A stretch of DNA of 64,000 nt, taken from Shimia sp. Its GTDB lineage: Bacteria > Pseudomonadota > Alphaproteobacteria > Rhodobacterales > Rhodobacteraceae. Within the stretch, counting starts at the first letter, position 1; each line of letters begins with the position of its first letter. The notes under the pieces were generated by a model that was not told the DNA's origin, searched no databases, and saw only the letters and a program-made list of their open reading frames with translations. Shown piece after piece: positions 1-9,269 of this stretch. The stretch is taken from positions 1-64,000 of the forward strand of contig NZ_JAKVCW010000019.1 of assembly GCF_022448905.1 (NCBI RefSeq), given 5' to 3'. Both the position numbers and the translations under genes were made by a program.

Positions 1-42
1 TCTCCCTTATCAAATCACCCTAATTGGACCCATAGGTGCTGA

Positions 43-165
43 CGTCAGACACTGACCGGCACAGGCGCGGCCACCTATGGCCCCACCGCCCGAAGGTTCC
101 TCAAACGCCGCGACCTGTCGCGCGACACCGCCGCGCTGTTTGAGCCCAAACGCGCCTTTGCCTGA
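43..165 (+). other. C-terminal coding tail of an unidentified, broken or out-of-window gene
   Basis: A reading frame on the plus strand ends with TGA at 163-165 and is followed eight bases later by a strong terminator, as expected for the 3' end of a gene. The last residues are basic and read ...FLKRRDLSRDTAALFEPKRAFA-stop in part. The frame is closed by an in-frame TGA at 40-42. A second frame is open from base 2 to about 54, so either a frameshift lies near base 45 or only a remnant is present. I do not recognise the family. The amount of sequence is too small for a functional call. Confidence 0.3.
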
Positions 166-172
166 CACCCAC

Positions 173-203
173 AAGGCCCGCAGCACTCCCTGCTGCGGGC
201 CTT
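173..203 (+). terminator. Rho-independent-like terminator hairpin
   Basis: A 13-bp perfect stem (173-185 with 191-203, left arm AAGGCCCGCAGCA) closes a 5-base loop CTCCC and is followed by GTTAAG, a weak T tract. It sits directly after the coding tail that ends at 165, so it most likely terminates that plus-strand gene. Confidence 0.75.
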
Positions 204-215
204 GTTAAGACATAG

Positions 216-273
216 GTTAACAAAAACACGCACCTCCGCGAAACAGTCGCAATACCGACAGAATACCGACGTG
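216..273 (+). repeat. Left arm of an inverted element pair flanking the sugar operon
   Basis: Bases 229-273 match the reverse complement of about 8012-8056 with only three differences in 45 positions, and similarity continues weakly to a GTTAA at 216-220. Inside the element the 9-mer AATACCGAC occurs twice, at 251-259 and 262-270, one helical turn apart (period 11). That layout suggests binding of a dimeric protein or a short dispersed element. The identity of the element is unknown. Confidence 0.7.
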
Positions 274-295
274 CAAAATTGCCAAAGGTTACCCG

Positions 296-1357
296 TTAAC
301 CTCCAAGCCGCAGCCCGTCTTTGTCAAAGAAATGTGCGCGCTCTTCAGGGAAGGCCAAACCCACGGTCTCACCTTCGGAGAAGGCCTCCTGATCCCCGTC
401 CACACGCACCACAACCTTGTCGTCCTGACCAACATCGACAATCAGGAAGGTATCCGCGCCAAGGTACTCAATAACCTCGATTTTTCCGTCACACTGCCCC
501 GCGCCAACCGCGCACGTCCGGATATGTTCCGGCCGCACCCCAACCTTGCTGGCAACGCCATTGAGCCCAAAGGCCCCATTGCCCCCAACGCTTAATTGAT
601 ACTGCGCATCACCCGCGTTGGCATCACAATCCAAGATGTTCATCTTCGGACTGCCAATGAACTGCGCCACAAATAAATTCGCTGGTTTTTCATAGAGTTG
701 CCGAGGCGTCCCCACCTGCGCAATGGTGCCAAATTCCAGCACCACAATCCGATCCGCCAGCGTCATCGCCTCGACCTGATCATGCGTCACATAGATCATC
801 GTGCGTTTCAGATCCTGATGCAGTTTGGCGATCTCATAGCGGGTTTCTACCCGCAGCGCGGCGTCCAGATTAGACAGCGGTTCATCAAACAAAAACGCCG
901 TCGGATCGCGCACAATCGAGCGTCCAATCGCCACCCGCTGCCGCTGCCCACCCGACAGATCTTTTGGCCGCCGATCCAGATACTCGGTGAGCTTCAAAAC
1001 CTCCGCCGCCTGCGCCACCTGCCGGTCAATCTCGTCTTTCTTAACCCCCGCTACTTTCAGGGAAAAACCCATATTCTCCGCCACTGTCAAATGCGGATAC
1101 AGTGCGTAGGATTGGAACACCATCGTCAACCCACGTTTGCTTGGCGGATGGTCGGTGACGTCGTTGCCATCGATCTCAATCGCACCGCGAGAAATGTCTT
1201 CCAAACCACCAATCATGCGCAGCAAAGTCGACTTGCCACAGCCGGACGGCCCAACAAAGACAACAAACTCGCCGTCCTGTATATCAAGGTCCACACCCTT
1301 GATGACCTGCGCATTGCCAAACCACTTCTCAACCGCCTTGAGTGATATCGCCCCCAT
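296..1357 (-). CDS. Sugar ABC transporter ATP-binding protein (MalK/UgpC type)
   Basis: This is the cytoplasmic ATPase that should energise the two permeases encoded upstream. Visible are the Walker A motif GPSGCGKST near residue 38, the signature [13 protein letters not shown], Walker [12 protein letters not shown] and the switch histidine in TYVTHD-like [12 protein letters not shown]-terminal TOBE/OB regulatory region follows (residues ~235-353), as in MalK and UgpC. I chose the ATG at 1357, which has a good GGGAGGAAA ribosome site, over an upstream TTG. Its ATG overlaps the TGA of the glycosidase gene by one base. It is the last gene of the LacI-headed operon. The substrate is inferred only as a glycoside. 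Confidence 0.93.
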   Translation of the reverse strand: MGAISLKAVEKWFGNAQVIKGVDLDIQDGEFVVFVGPSGCGKSTLLRMIGGLEDISRGAIEIDGNDVTDHPPSKRGLTMVFQSYALYPHLTVAENMGFSLKVAGVKKDEIDRQVAQAAEVLKLTEYLDRRPKDLSGGQRQRVAIGRSIVRDPTAFLFDEPLSNLDAALRVETRYEIAKLHQDLKRTMIYVTHDQVEAMTLADRIVVLEFGTIAQVGTPRQLYEKPANLFVAQFIGSPKMNILDCDANAGDAQYQLSVGGNGAFGLNGVASKVGVRPEHIRTCAVGAGQCDGKIEVIEYLGADTFLIVDVGQDDKVVVRVDGDQEAFSEGETVGLAFPEERAHFFDKDGLRLGG

Positions 1358-2601
1358 CAGTTTCCTCCCGCCCAAGCCAGCCACACAGCTGCGGTCCAAG
1401 TGAAGGTCCCCCCGCCCGCCGCGCTGCCGGTAAATGGATCAAAATATTCAGCAAATCCGTGTTCGGCGATCAAATCGCCGGTCTTCTTTGCCAGTGTATT
1501 GGCCTCATCAACGTGGCCCATATCCGCCAGTCCCATGCCGATCAGCATGTTCACAATTGCCCATGTCGGACCACGCCAATAGCGCCGTGCGTCAAAGGAT
1601 TCAGCCCCAGTATCATTGCTCGGCACAGGGTATGTCACCCGCTCCATCACCGCCCGCAACCGCGCCAACATGTCCTTATTTTCAACGCCCGCAAACCAAC
1701 ACAGGTAGGAGGCATTGGACACACATCCAGCCCATTCCCCACTCAACACATCCCGGCTGTCATAGCTGCCCAGCGCTGGATTCCATAGAGTCGCCGCCCC
1801 TGCTTCCAGCCGCTTGATGTCCGCCTCAAGTATTGCGGTATCCGCACCCAAAGCTTGCCCCACCGTGCGCAGGTCTCGGGCGGCACGCAACGTCGTGAAA
1901 GTCATGGTAGGATCAGCAACACGGAAAGGGCTCTCGGCCAGCATCGCGGCCTGATCCCACTTCAACCGACGGCCAATCTGCACCAATTTGACATAGCGGT
2001 CATAGTCAAACTTGGTCGGACGGTCGGCGCTGTCCACATGTTGTGTGTCACGGCGAGTGTATTCGCCCACATCAGAGGCGTCCATGCGCTGCATGGTGTT
2101 GTCCCAATCGGGCGCATTGTCCCGGCCCGTTTCCCACGGGTGCGTGGTACAGACTGCGCCTCGATGCAAACGCCAGCGCATGATCCAGCTGTGCCATTTC
2201 AGCATTTTGGGATAGAGCGCAGCAATCCGCGCGCGGCCAGCTTCTTCATCCTGCGCCCAAATCAGGCGCGCCATCGTGGCGGCAATTGGCGGCTGAATGA
2301 TCCCGGACGAGGGTATTGGACCCAAACATCCCCAAACGTCTGGTCCAGGGAAATAGCCGGGATCACTTTTGTGGAACAAGATATGCGGCACCATGCCATC
2401 ATCCCATTGACCTTGGAACAAGGTCTCGATCTCAACCCACGCGCGGTCCACATCAAACTGCGCAAACCCAAGTGCTGCCACGGCGCTGTCCCAGTTCCAC
2501 TGGTAAGGGTACAGCCCCTCCGTCGGGACGGTGTAGCCGCCTCGATCATTGGTGATCAGAACCTGTTTGGCCTCTGCGCTAATAACTTGAGAAGATGTCA
2601 T
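1357..2601 (-). CDS. GH63-related (MGH1-like) cytoplasmic glycoside hydrolase
   Basis: A 414-residue protein without a signal peptide. It has (alpha/alpha)6-barrel features of the GH63/MGH1-like group: [12 protein letters not shown] near residue 30, [10 protein letters not shown] in the middle, RYWRGPTW near residue 340 and a C-terminal EYFDPFTGS followed by [11 protein letters not shown]. Members of this group hydrolyse small glycosides such as mannosyl- or glucosylglycerate, or act as alpha-glucosidases. The gene lies five bases after the permease stop and overlaps the ATPase start. This suggests that it cleaves the imported substrate in the cytoplasm. The exact substrate cannot be read from sequence alone. 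Confidence 0.85.
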   Translation of the reverse strand: MTSSQVISAEAKQVLITNDRGGYTVPTEGLYPYQWNWDSAVAALGFAQFDVDRAWVEIETLFQGQWDDGMVPHILFHKSDPGYFPGPDVWGCLGPIPSSGIIQPPIAATMARLIWAQDEEAGRARIAALYPKMLKWHSWIMRWRLHRGAVCTTHPWETGRDNAPDWDNTMQRMDASDVGEYTRRDTQHVDSADRPTKFDYDRYVKLVQIGRRLKWDQAAMLAESPFRVADPTMTFTTLRAARDLRTVGQALGADTAILEADIKRLEAGAATLWNPALGSYDSRDVLSGEWAGCVSNASYLCWFAGVENKDMLARLRAVMERVTYPVPSNDTGAESFDARRYWRGPTWAIVNMLIGMGLADMGHVDEANTLAKKTGDLIAEHGFAEYFDPFTGSAAGGGTFTWTAAVWLAWAGGN

Positions 2602-2605
2602 TTTC

Positions 2606-3808
2606 TTATCCTTTGACGGAGCCTGCTGTCAGGCCTTTGGTCATGAAACGTTCAAGTCCAAGGAACAGCACCATGATCGGTACCGTCGCGATCACCGCGC
2701 CTGCCATCAGGTGTTGCCTTGGAATTTCAGAAGAGTTGAGCATCGCCACCCCACGGGTGAGCGTGAATTTTGACGGGTCATCGAGCAGCATGAAAGCGAG
2801 CAAGAATTCGTTCCAGGCGATCATGAAGACGTAGAGCGACACCGAGGCCAATGCCGGGAGGCTGAGCGGCAAGGTGATTTTCCAGATCACCGCCAGCCGC
2901 GACAGCCCATCCATAAGCCCGGCTTCTTCGACTTCAGTCGGAAGCCCACGGAAGTAGCCCTGCAACATGTAAAGCGCCACCGGAATGGTCGTGACCGGAT
3001 AAATCAACACGATGCCAAGGATCGAGTTGCGCAGACCTGTCATCGAAAACGCAATGTAGATCGGTAGCGCCAGAACGATCATTGGCACCATATAAATCAG
3101 CAGGATAGAACGCGAAAACGCCTTCTGTCCTTTGAACCGGAACCGAGCGACGGCATAGGCCCCGGGGACGCTGAATGCCAACGTAATGAAGACCGTCAGC
3201 ACGGATACGAAGAACGACGTCCACATATAGGTGCCAAAATTGAAGTCACGGAACAGTTCCACATAGCTGCGGAACAGTCCAAAGCCCTTGCTGATCTCAA
3301 TCGAAAAATCGAGCGGGTTTTGCAGCAAAGCCTGTTGCGACTTCAGGCTGGTCATCACCATGACATAGAACGGGATCACCACAATCGCAGTGAAGAAGAT
3401 GTAGCCAAATCCCGTCAGGAACCGGATGATGGCCTCTTCATATTCGTGCCGGGTGAGCGCGCCAAAAGGCAGCTCTTTCAGGATCTTGGTCAGACCGAAG
3501 TGCACGCCCGATGCAAGCAATAGCAGAGCCACCGCTTCTGCCGAGCCAGACACGCCTTCGCCAATCCGCATCACACCAACCGGCGAGAGGCAAATCACTG
3601 CGACCAAAGCGGCCACGCCAATTTGCGGGCCAAGCTTTGGCATGCGGACGTAGGCAACACCTGCGGCCGCCCCCCACACCAGACACCAAAGAATTTGTGG
3701 CCTAAAGGCAGAACCAGTCGCAAAGCTCATGGCCACGGCAATCGTCGTTGCCATCACCATCATCCACAGCGCGCCCAGAATTGGACCAATGACAAAACCA
3801 TTGCGCAT
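2606..3808 (-). CDS. Sugar ABC transporter permease (MalG type)
   Basis: Inner-membrane permease with the binding-protein-dependent transport fold in its C-terminal two thirds. The ATPase-docking EAA loop reads EAGLMDGLSRLAVIWKITLP. The N-terminal ~120 residues hold three or four extra hydrophobic segments before the usual MalG core, making it about 400 residues against roughly 280 for a standard MalG. I chose the ATG at 3808 (strong GGAGG site); it overlaps the stop codon of the partner permease by one base. It forms the channel with the next gene upstream. Confidence 0.9.
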   Translation of the reverse strand: MRNGFVIGPILGALWMMVMATTIAVAMSFATGSAFRPQILWCLVWGAAAGVAYVRMPKLGPQIGVAALVAVICLSPVGVMRIGEGVSGSAEAVALLLLASGVHFGLTKILKELPFGALTRHEYEEAIIRFLTGFGYIFFTAIVVIPFYVMVMTSLKSQQALLQNPLDFSIEISKGFGLFRSYVELFRDFNFGTYMWTSFFVSVLTVFITLAFSVPGAYAVARFRFKGQKAFSRSILLIYMVPMIVLALPIYIAFSMTGLRNSILGIVLIYPVTTIPVALYMLQGYFRGLPTEVEEAGLMDGLSRLAVIWKITLPLSLPALASVSLYVFMIAWNEFLLAFMLLDDPSKFTLTRGVAMLNSSEIPRQHLMAGAVIATVPIMVLFLGLERFMTKGLTAGSVKG

Positions 3809-5043
3809 CACAGGCCCTCCTCGCGGCTGATGAATTTGAAGAAGAAGACAGAGAAGCAAAGCAAGCAGACAAGGATGACCACAGCCACCGCCGCACCAGC
3901 ACCGATGTTAGAAATGGCAAAGGCCTGTTCGTAGACGTTGACAGTCAGGGTCCGCGTACCTGCATTGCCGCCTGTCAGAAGGAAGATGTCGTCAAACTTG
4001 TTAAACGTCCAAATGAAGCGGAGCAGGAAGAGCACGGACAGGATGCCTAGGAGCTGCGGCAGGCTCAGCAGCCAGAACTTCTGAAACGGCGAGGCCCCGT
4101 CCATGTCAGCAGCTTCGTACATCGAACTGTCAATCGACTGCATGCGCGCCAGAATGAATAGGAACGAGAGCGGGAAGTAGCGCCAGATTTCAAAGACCGT
4201 GACCATGATTAGGGCGAGTGGTCTTTCGCCAAAGAAATTGATGGCCTCGTTGGTCACGCCCATTTGCAAAAGCAATGCGTTGGCAGAGCCGGAAAACGGA
4301 TCGAAAAGCGTGACCCATGTGAAGGCAACGGCAATGACCGGAGCCACATAGGGAAAGAGGTACAACCCGCGTATGAAGCCTTGGCCGAGAAAGGATTTGT
4401 TGAGCAACAGCGCCGCAAACAGCCCCATCAGCAGCGCACCAATTGTGCCGAATACTGTGTAGAACAGCGTCACCCAAAGGACGGTCCAGAACTCCCCGCC
4501 GTCAAACAGCTGCGCGTAGTTCTTCAGGCTCAAGCCACCGCTGGTGAGGACAGACTTGCCGCCGCCGGTGACGTCTGGCTCGCTGTCTTCCACTGCGGCC
4601 TCCACAGCGTCAGGATCATCCGAAATATCCACAGGCAAACGCAAACGCTCTCGTGCGCCGCCTTCCATGTCGCCAAAATCGCAAAATAACTCGCGGCCCG
4701 TCAAAGTACACGGCGCCGGAACAGCCTCGCGCAAGGTGACCGTGTCGGGAATGCGATCTGCGAGGGTGACCCCACTAATGGCCTCTTCCTGAGACGAGTT
4801 GCGAATGCGGTATTCGATGCGCAGGTCATCCCCGGATCCACGCAAGCTTTCGCGCACAATTGGGGCTGGCGGGCGCATGTCCGACAGGGTGAACGGTTTG
4901 AAACTGATCCAGATGACCGCAAGCAAAGGCAGAACCACGACCAGCGCGACACTGATCACGGTCGGCGCAAGGAGCCCCCAAGCCAAACGCGCTTCGCGTT
5001 TGGCCAGAGCCCCCGTGCCGGTCGGCGGGTGAGCCGTAGACAT
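3808..5043 (-). CDS. Sugar ABC transporter permease (MalF type) with an inserted periplasmic domain
   Basis: Inner-membrane partner of the MalG-type permease. A first membrane segment (residues ~22-48) is followed by a soluble stretch at ~56-165 before the transport core begins around residue 185. The EAA loop reads YEAADMDGASPFQKFWLLSL. The inserted stretch looks like a DUF11/Ig-type beta domain (for example LRIEYRIRNSS and VTLADRIPDTVTL) and has two cysteines, at about 112 and 121, that could form a disulfide. It sits where E. coli MalF carries its P2 loop, which contacts the binding protein. The insert call is my reading of the pattern. Confidence 0.9.
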   Translation of the reverse strand: MSTAHPPTGTGALAKREARLAWGLLAPTVISVALVVVLPLLAVIWISFKPFTLSDMRPPAPIVRESLRGSGDDLRIEYRIRNSSQEEAISGVTLADRIPDTVTLREAVPAPCTLTGRELFCDFGDMEGGARERLRLPVDISDDPDAVEAAVEDSEPDVTGGGKSVLTSGGLSLKNYAQLFDGGEFWTVLWVTLFYTVFGTIGALLMGLFAALLLNKSFLGQGFIRGLYLFPYVAPVIAVAFTWVTLFDPFSGSANALLLQMGVTNEAINFFGERPLALIMVTVFEIWRYFPLSFLFILARMQSIDSSMYEAADMDGASPFQKFWLLSLPQLLGILSVLFLLRFIWTFNKFDDIFLLTGGNAGTRTLTVNVYEQAFAISNIGAGAAVAVVILVCLLCFSVFFFKFISREEGL

Positions 5044-5115
5044 GAGAAACCTCTAAGACGTGGAGTGCAGTGCGACCCGCCCGCACGATGAGCAGGTCGC
5101 AACCGTCGAGCCAAG

Positions 5116-6465
5116 TTACTGAATTTTAGACAGTTCGTCGTTCATTGCAGCTACGGCGGCGGCGGCATCGATTTCGTCATCGATGTACTGACGCACGACA
5201 CGGTTAATGGCTTGGCTGTTGATCATCTTGGACGCCAGAGACAGCTGTCCTTCGGTCACACCCCAGCGTTTTGCAACGTCCAGACCACCGACAATTTCAT
5301 CAATCATCGCCTGCTCATAGAGGTCGCCCAGAGGCGCTTTGCGATCCACGCCAACTGGCAGTTTGGACCATGCATCGGAGAAGGCCGAAGCATTTTCCAA
5401 GGTGCCGCGACGGACAGGGAACTTGCCTTCCGGCGCAATGGACAGTGTCTGGGTGTAACCGTCATCCATCGCGAACTTCACGAAGTCCATGGCCGCATCG
5501 GTGTCCGCATCCGAGGTGATGCCGAAGTAGCGAACGTCGCCCCAAGCGGCGCCATCTGGGTTGGATGGGCCGGAGAAGTTGGTCACGATGCCTGTCAAAG
5601 ACGCCAGTTCACCAGAGGTTGGATCATCGTTAATAGTGGGCGGAGCGCTGTCGCGCAGGCCGGCCAGTTCGTCGAGGATGAACGGTGACCAGATGATCAT
5701 GGCCGCCTGGCCTGCAAAGTACAGCTCGCGCGACTGCTTCCAATACAATTCACCAGGAGGTGATGCTTTGGAGATAGCTTTGTAGAAGTTGAGAACTTCG
5801 GTGGTGGCTGCCTCATCCAGCGGCTGGAACCCATCTGGACCAACCGGGCTTACGCCGTTCGCTAGGAAGACGTGCTCCAGCACCTGGCTCATGAAGTTTT
5901 CATCCACCTTGGTGGCGGCAACAAAACCATACATCTCTGGCGGGTTGTGCAGTTTTTCCAATGCTGCCAACACGTTGTCGAAGCTGTTGGGCGCTTCTAA
6001 GCCGTTGGCTTCAAAGAGATCCTTGCGGTAAACCACCATTTGTGTCCAGCCATCGACCGGAACAGATGCGGTTTCGCCGTTGAAATCCGCCATCGCCACG
6101 GCACCTGGCGCAAAGGTCTTTTCACCGAGTTCCTGAACAATCTCGGTCGCGGCTTCCGTGTCCAGAATGCCCGCTTCCGCCCAAGGCAGGGCGTATTGCA
6201 GGGTGTGATAGATCACGTCTGGCAGATCACCGGCCGCAAACGCCGCGGTGGCGCGGGTGCCGAGATCGCTTTCGCTGACCGGAATGACTTCGACAGTGAC
6301 GCCGTTCGACGCTTTGAACTGCTCCGCCATTTCTTGTTGTTTTGCAAGGCGTTCTGGCTGTTCCTCGGTTGTCCAAAAGCGGATGGTGTCCGCTTGGGCT
6401 GCTGCCGCCAGGCAAACAGTGAGCGCGGTGCTCATCAGTAGTTTCGTTGAGATGTGACGTGACAT
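5116..6465 (-). CDS. Sugar ABC transporter periplasmic substrate-binding protein
   Basis: A 449-residue extracellular solute-binding protein of the family-1 (MalE-like) type. The N-terminus MSRHISTKLLMSTALTVCLA is a Sec signal peptide with predicted cleavage after AQA. The mature start DTIRFWTTEEQ and the segment TAAFAAGDLPDVIYH are typical of carbohydrate binders. The start ATG follows an AGGGGAGGA ribosome site and lies only 12 bases after the lacI stop. The binding protein is therefore cotranscribed with its regulator. The 72-base gap to the next permease gene is the largest in the operon. Confidence 0.93.
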   Translation of the reverse strand: MSRHISTKLLMSTALTVCLAAAAQADTIRFWTTEEQPERLAKQQEMAEQFKASNGVTVEVIPVSESDLGTRATAAFAAGDLPDVIYHTLQYALPWAEAGILDTEAATEIVQELGEKTFAPGAVAMADFNGETASVPVDGWTQMVVYRKDLFEANGLEAPNSFDNVLAALEKLHNPPEMYGFVAATKVDENFMSQVLEHVFLANGVSPVGPDGFQPLDEAATTEVLNFYKAISKASPPGELYWKQSRELYFAGQAAMIIWSPFILDELAGLRDSAPPTINDDPTSGELASLTGIVTNFSGPSNPDGAAWGDVRYFGITSDADTDAAMDFVKFAMDDGYTQTLSIAPEGKFPVRRGTLENASAFSDAWSKLPVGVDRKAPLGDLYEQAMIDEIVGGLDVAKRWGVTEGQLSLASKMINSQAINRVVRQYIDDEIDAAAAVAAMNDELSKIQ

Positions 6466-6477
6466 GATAGTCCTCCC

Positions 6478-7617
6478 CTATATCGGATCACGGTTTTTGA
6501 TTTTGAGCGCGAGTTGCGCAGAGGTCTGCGCCGGGGGGCCATCGGACTGGCGTTCGATGAGTTTGGCTTCCGAAACTTCGCGCAAAGTTTCGGCCGCTTC
6601 CCCCCGTATTTGTCGAATGAGTAGCTCGGCGAGTCGGCCACCGGCGCGTTGGGTGTCGACCCAATAGGTGGTTAGACCAGGACGCGCGTATTCGGCCTCT
6701 GGTACGCCGTCATAGCCGATGATGGCGACGTCGCTCCCCACCTCCAGGCCCAGGTCAGCGACCGCGCTGTAAGCGCCCAGAGCAGCCATGTCGGTGGCAA
6801 AGACGATGCCTGTGGGTGGCTCTGGATGCAGCAGGAGTTGCCTGGCTTGGGCGGCGCCCTCTTCGCGGGTGCGGGCGCCGGATTTGATCAGGTCGGGGTC
6901 ATAGTCCAGACCCGCGGCGGCAAGGCCAGCTTTGAAGCCGTCGCGGCGTAAGTGACTGTAATTAAAATTGGATGTGCTGCCGACATAGGCGATGCGTTCG
7001 TGGCCGAGGCCAGCCAATCGGGTGACGGCGCTGCACATGGCGGCCTCGCCCAAGATATCGACCCAGGAGCCTTCCTGTTGTGCCGGTGGGACACCGTGGC
7101 TGGTGCGGCCGTACATGATGTAAGGCACTGATTTAGAACGTAATAGGTCAACCCGCGCGTCCTGGACTTCGGTGCGTGGCAGGATAAATCCATCCGCCTT
7201 ATGCTCGTCGATCAGCCGGTCCAGCACCGTCAGCGTGTCGGCGTCCGAGGTTGCCGTGGCGATGGTGACGGTCCAGCCGTGAGCGCTGGCGGTTTCGCAG
7301 GCGCCCATAAGGAAGTCCTGCAAGAACGGGTTGTGGCGATCCGGCTCATCGGTTTGCAGCACCAAAGCCAAGGCCCGGACCCGTCCAGTACGGATCGCCT
7401 GCGCATGGCTCAGCGGCTGATAGCCAATCTTTTTTGCCATGTTGGACACACGTAGCCGGGTGGCCTCGGAGATGTCTGGATAGCCGTTGAGCGCGCGCGA
7501 AACCGTGCTCTTGGACATGCCAAGCCGCTGTGCCAGGTCATTGATTGTGACCCTGCCCCGACGCGGGGATGACCCGGTGCCGTCGGACTGTTTCGTGAAG
7601 TTTCGAATCGCGTTCAT
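6478..7617 (-). CDS. LacI-family transcriptional regulator heading the sugar operon
   Basis: 379 residues: a helix-turn-helix at ~22-45 (VTINDLAQRLGMSKSTVSRA, then LNGYPDISEATR) followed by a periplasmic-binding-protein-like effector domain that ends near residue 360. It is the first gene of the minus-strand operon, followed after 12 bases by the binding-protein gene. A perfect LacI-type palindrome lies 17 bases upstream of its ATG. These facts suggest it represses itself and the whole transport operon until the imported sugar binds. The ATG has only a weak ribosome site. The effector identity is unknown. Confidence 0.93.
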   Translation of the reverse strand: MNAIRNFTKQSDGTGSSPRRGRVTINDLAQRLGMSKSTVSRALNGYPDISEATRLRVSNMAKKIGYQPLSHAQAIRTGRVRALALVLQTDEPDRHNPFLQDFLMGACETASAHGWTVTIATATSDADTLTVLDRLIDEHKADGFILPRTEVQDARVDLLRSKSVPYIMYGRTSHGVPPAQQEGSWVDILGEAAMCSAVTRLAGLGHERIAYVGSTSNFNYSHLRRDGFKAGLAAAGLDYDPDLIKSGARTREEGAAQARQLLLHPEPPTGIVFATDMAALGAYSAVADLGLEVGSDVAIIGYDGVPEAEYARPGLTTYWVDTQRAGGRLAELLIRQIRGEAAETLREVSEAKLIERQSDGPPAQTSAQLALKIKNRDPI

Positions 7618-7633
7618 ACATTCACGATTTGCT

Positions 7634-7649
7634 CCGAAACCGGTTTCGG
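7634..7649. promoter_or_regulatory. LacI-type operator palindrome
   Basis: CCGAAACCGGTTTCGG is a perfect 16-bp palindrome with the central CG typical of LacI-family operators. It ends 17 bases before the lacI start codon, a position suited to autorepression of the entire operon. Confidence 0.75.
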
Positions 7650-8509
7650 CAAATGTTTTCTATTCCGTGCTGACTTGGACGGCGGTTGTATTTGGTGGTT
7701 GCCTAAAATTCTGGCGCAGTTGGTTTTTGGGGCGTCGGTGGGAAAAGACCGTGTAGGAAAACTGGTATAGTGCCTTGGACTGCATATGGTTCAAACGTAC
7801 CGCGCGGTGGCTGTTGCAAAAGTCGTTTCTTGCAAGGCGCGAGCACCTGACGAAACTAAAATAGGTTTTTAGTTTCAATATTATAAACCAGATCAAACCG
7901 CGCAATTCCGGTCTCTCGTCGCAGGGTTGCGACCCGTTGCATATCAGAGCGAAACATTTGGCAACGGCACCGTTACGATGGGGTAAGGACTGCAATTGGC
8001 GGGGGCGAAATCACGTCGGTATTTTGTCGGTATCGCGACTGTTTTGCGGAGGTGCGCATTTTCTTAACGCACAAAATTTTTGCACGCCGACGGCGCAACA
8101 CCAATCGAGTAGCAGAGGACAAAGGGAAGGGGCCCAAAGACCCCTTCGTTCTTGGTCATTAAAAAGTACCGTCAAAATCCAGACACCAGAGGTGGCAAAA
8201 CACTCGACGGAGAAAGTGCAACAGATCAATTGCTGCGCCTTCGGTGCCGAACCGCTCCTGGTCTCAGTTCACAAAAGCAGAAAATCTCCAGATGCCTTTG
8301 GCCTTGGGGGCCTAAAAGCAGCCTCCTCGAATATCACCACGCCACCACTCACTAGATGTCACCGGAACAGTCGAAGCCAGACGAAAGCGTCACCACCGCA
8401 GCGCTTCCCTCTAAGACGGCCGAAATTTTCTAAACATCTCCTTGCCTTTGTGATGACCCATTTTCGCAAATCTCACGGGTCACAAACAAGTGGCAAACAA
8501 TTGCCAGTT
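7650..8509. other. Non-coding intergenic region between lacI and the luxR remnant
   Basis: About 860 bases with no convincing gene; the open frames here have no codon pattern or family resemblance. It contains an AT-rich hairpin at 7852-7876 (10-bp stem GAAACTAAAA, 5-base loop), the right arm of the flanking element at 8012-8068, and a short hairpin at 8127-8146 (AAGGGG/CCCCTT). The promoter of the sugar operon should lie in the first part, near the LacI operator. Nothing else is recognised. Confidence 0.5.
8012..8068 (-). repeat. Right arm of the inverted element pair flanking the sugar operon
   Basis: Read on the minus strand this repeats the left element at 216-273 (three mismatches over 45 positions), including the two AATACCGAC-like 9-mers spaced 11 bases apart and the GTTAA at the outer end. 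The two arms point towards each other and enclose the complete six-gene sugar operon plus part of its upstream region. Confidence 0.7.
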
Positions 8510-9258
8510 TCAGAGTTCTACAAGCCCTAGCAGGACAGCTTTGGCCACCGCTTGTGAGGTGTTGCGTGCCTTGAGTTTTGCCTTGGCGCTGGCGATGGGT
8601 TTGTTCAAGGTGTTGGCGCTGATACACAGGCGATCCGCAATCTGCACGCGATCAAGTCCAAGGGCGGACCAGTAGATGTAGTCTTTCTCCCGCCCAGAGA
8701 GCCGCACGACGCCGTCTTTATGCTGTTGCAACATGCCGCTGTTGAGCATTTCTGCCACAGCGCGCAACGATGTTTCGTGCTCTTTCCAATAGCGGAAAAA
8801 CTCGGTGTCTGACCTGACATGACCGATGTGCAAACCGATGCCGGACGACACGGGGTTACGAGAGTGGTGGGACAATAGAAGCGTTTGGCCCCAAATCATA
8901 CCCAAGTCGTTTTCCAACTGATGCAAACGGCGGTTGGCAGGCGACGCGTCATAAGAGTCTGGATCGTCATTCCAAAAAATCTCTTCCTGACCGCGCAGCA
9001 ACAATTCGGTACTGATGTCCTCGTCCAGCAGGCGATCTTTGCCCACCGCCTCTTCCCACTCGGCAGAATAGGTATGGCGGAAGAAGGTGGCCTCAGTCAT
9101 TTTACCGGGGGTTGCCAGCCCCACCATGGGATAACCCCATAACCGACACCATCCACCCCTAATTTGTCAAAAGCGGTCAAGCACCTCAGCCAGAGCGTTT
9201 CGCCATTCTTGGTCTGCTTCAAGTCCTCTGCCAATTGTCCAATCAGGTCGAAATTCAT
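8510..9258 (-). pseudogene. LuxR-family regulator split by a frameshift
   Basis: The downstream frame (8510-9127) encodes most of an autoinducer-binding-like domain and a C-terminal LuxR helix-turn-helix (LSGREKDYIYWSALGLDR, then IADRLCISANTLNKPIASAK). The missing N-terminus is in another frame. An ATG at 9256-9258 opens MNFDLIGQLAEDLKQTKNGE and continues through GYGVIP before running out of phase near 9105-9130, a stretch rich in G and C runs. Joined, the two pieces give a normal LuxR length of about 245 residues. This is either a real frameshift mutation or a sequence error. If only the ATG at 9127 is used, the protein lacks its first ~40 residues. Confidence 0.75.
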
Positions 9259-9269
9259 CCGTTTGTCCG

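Noticed and set aside
7809-7820. GGCTGTTGCAAA resembling an IS6-family terminal repeat
   Set aside because: No matching second end and no transposase sequence nearby; a chance match is likely.
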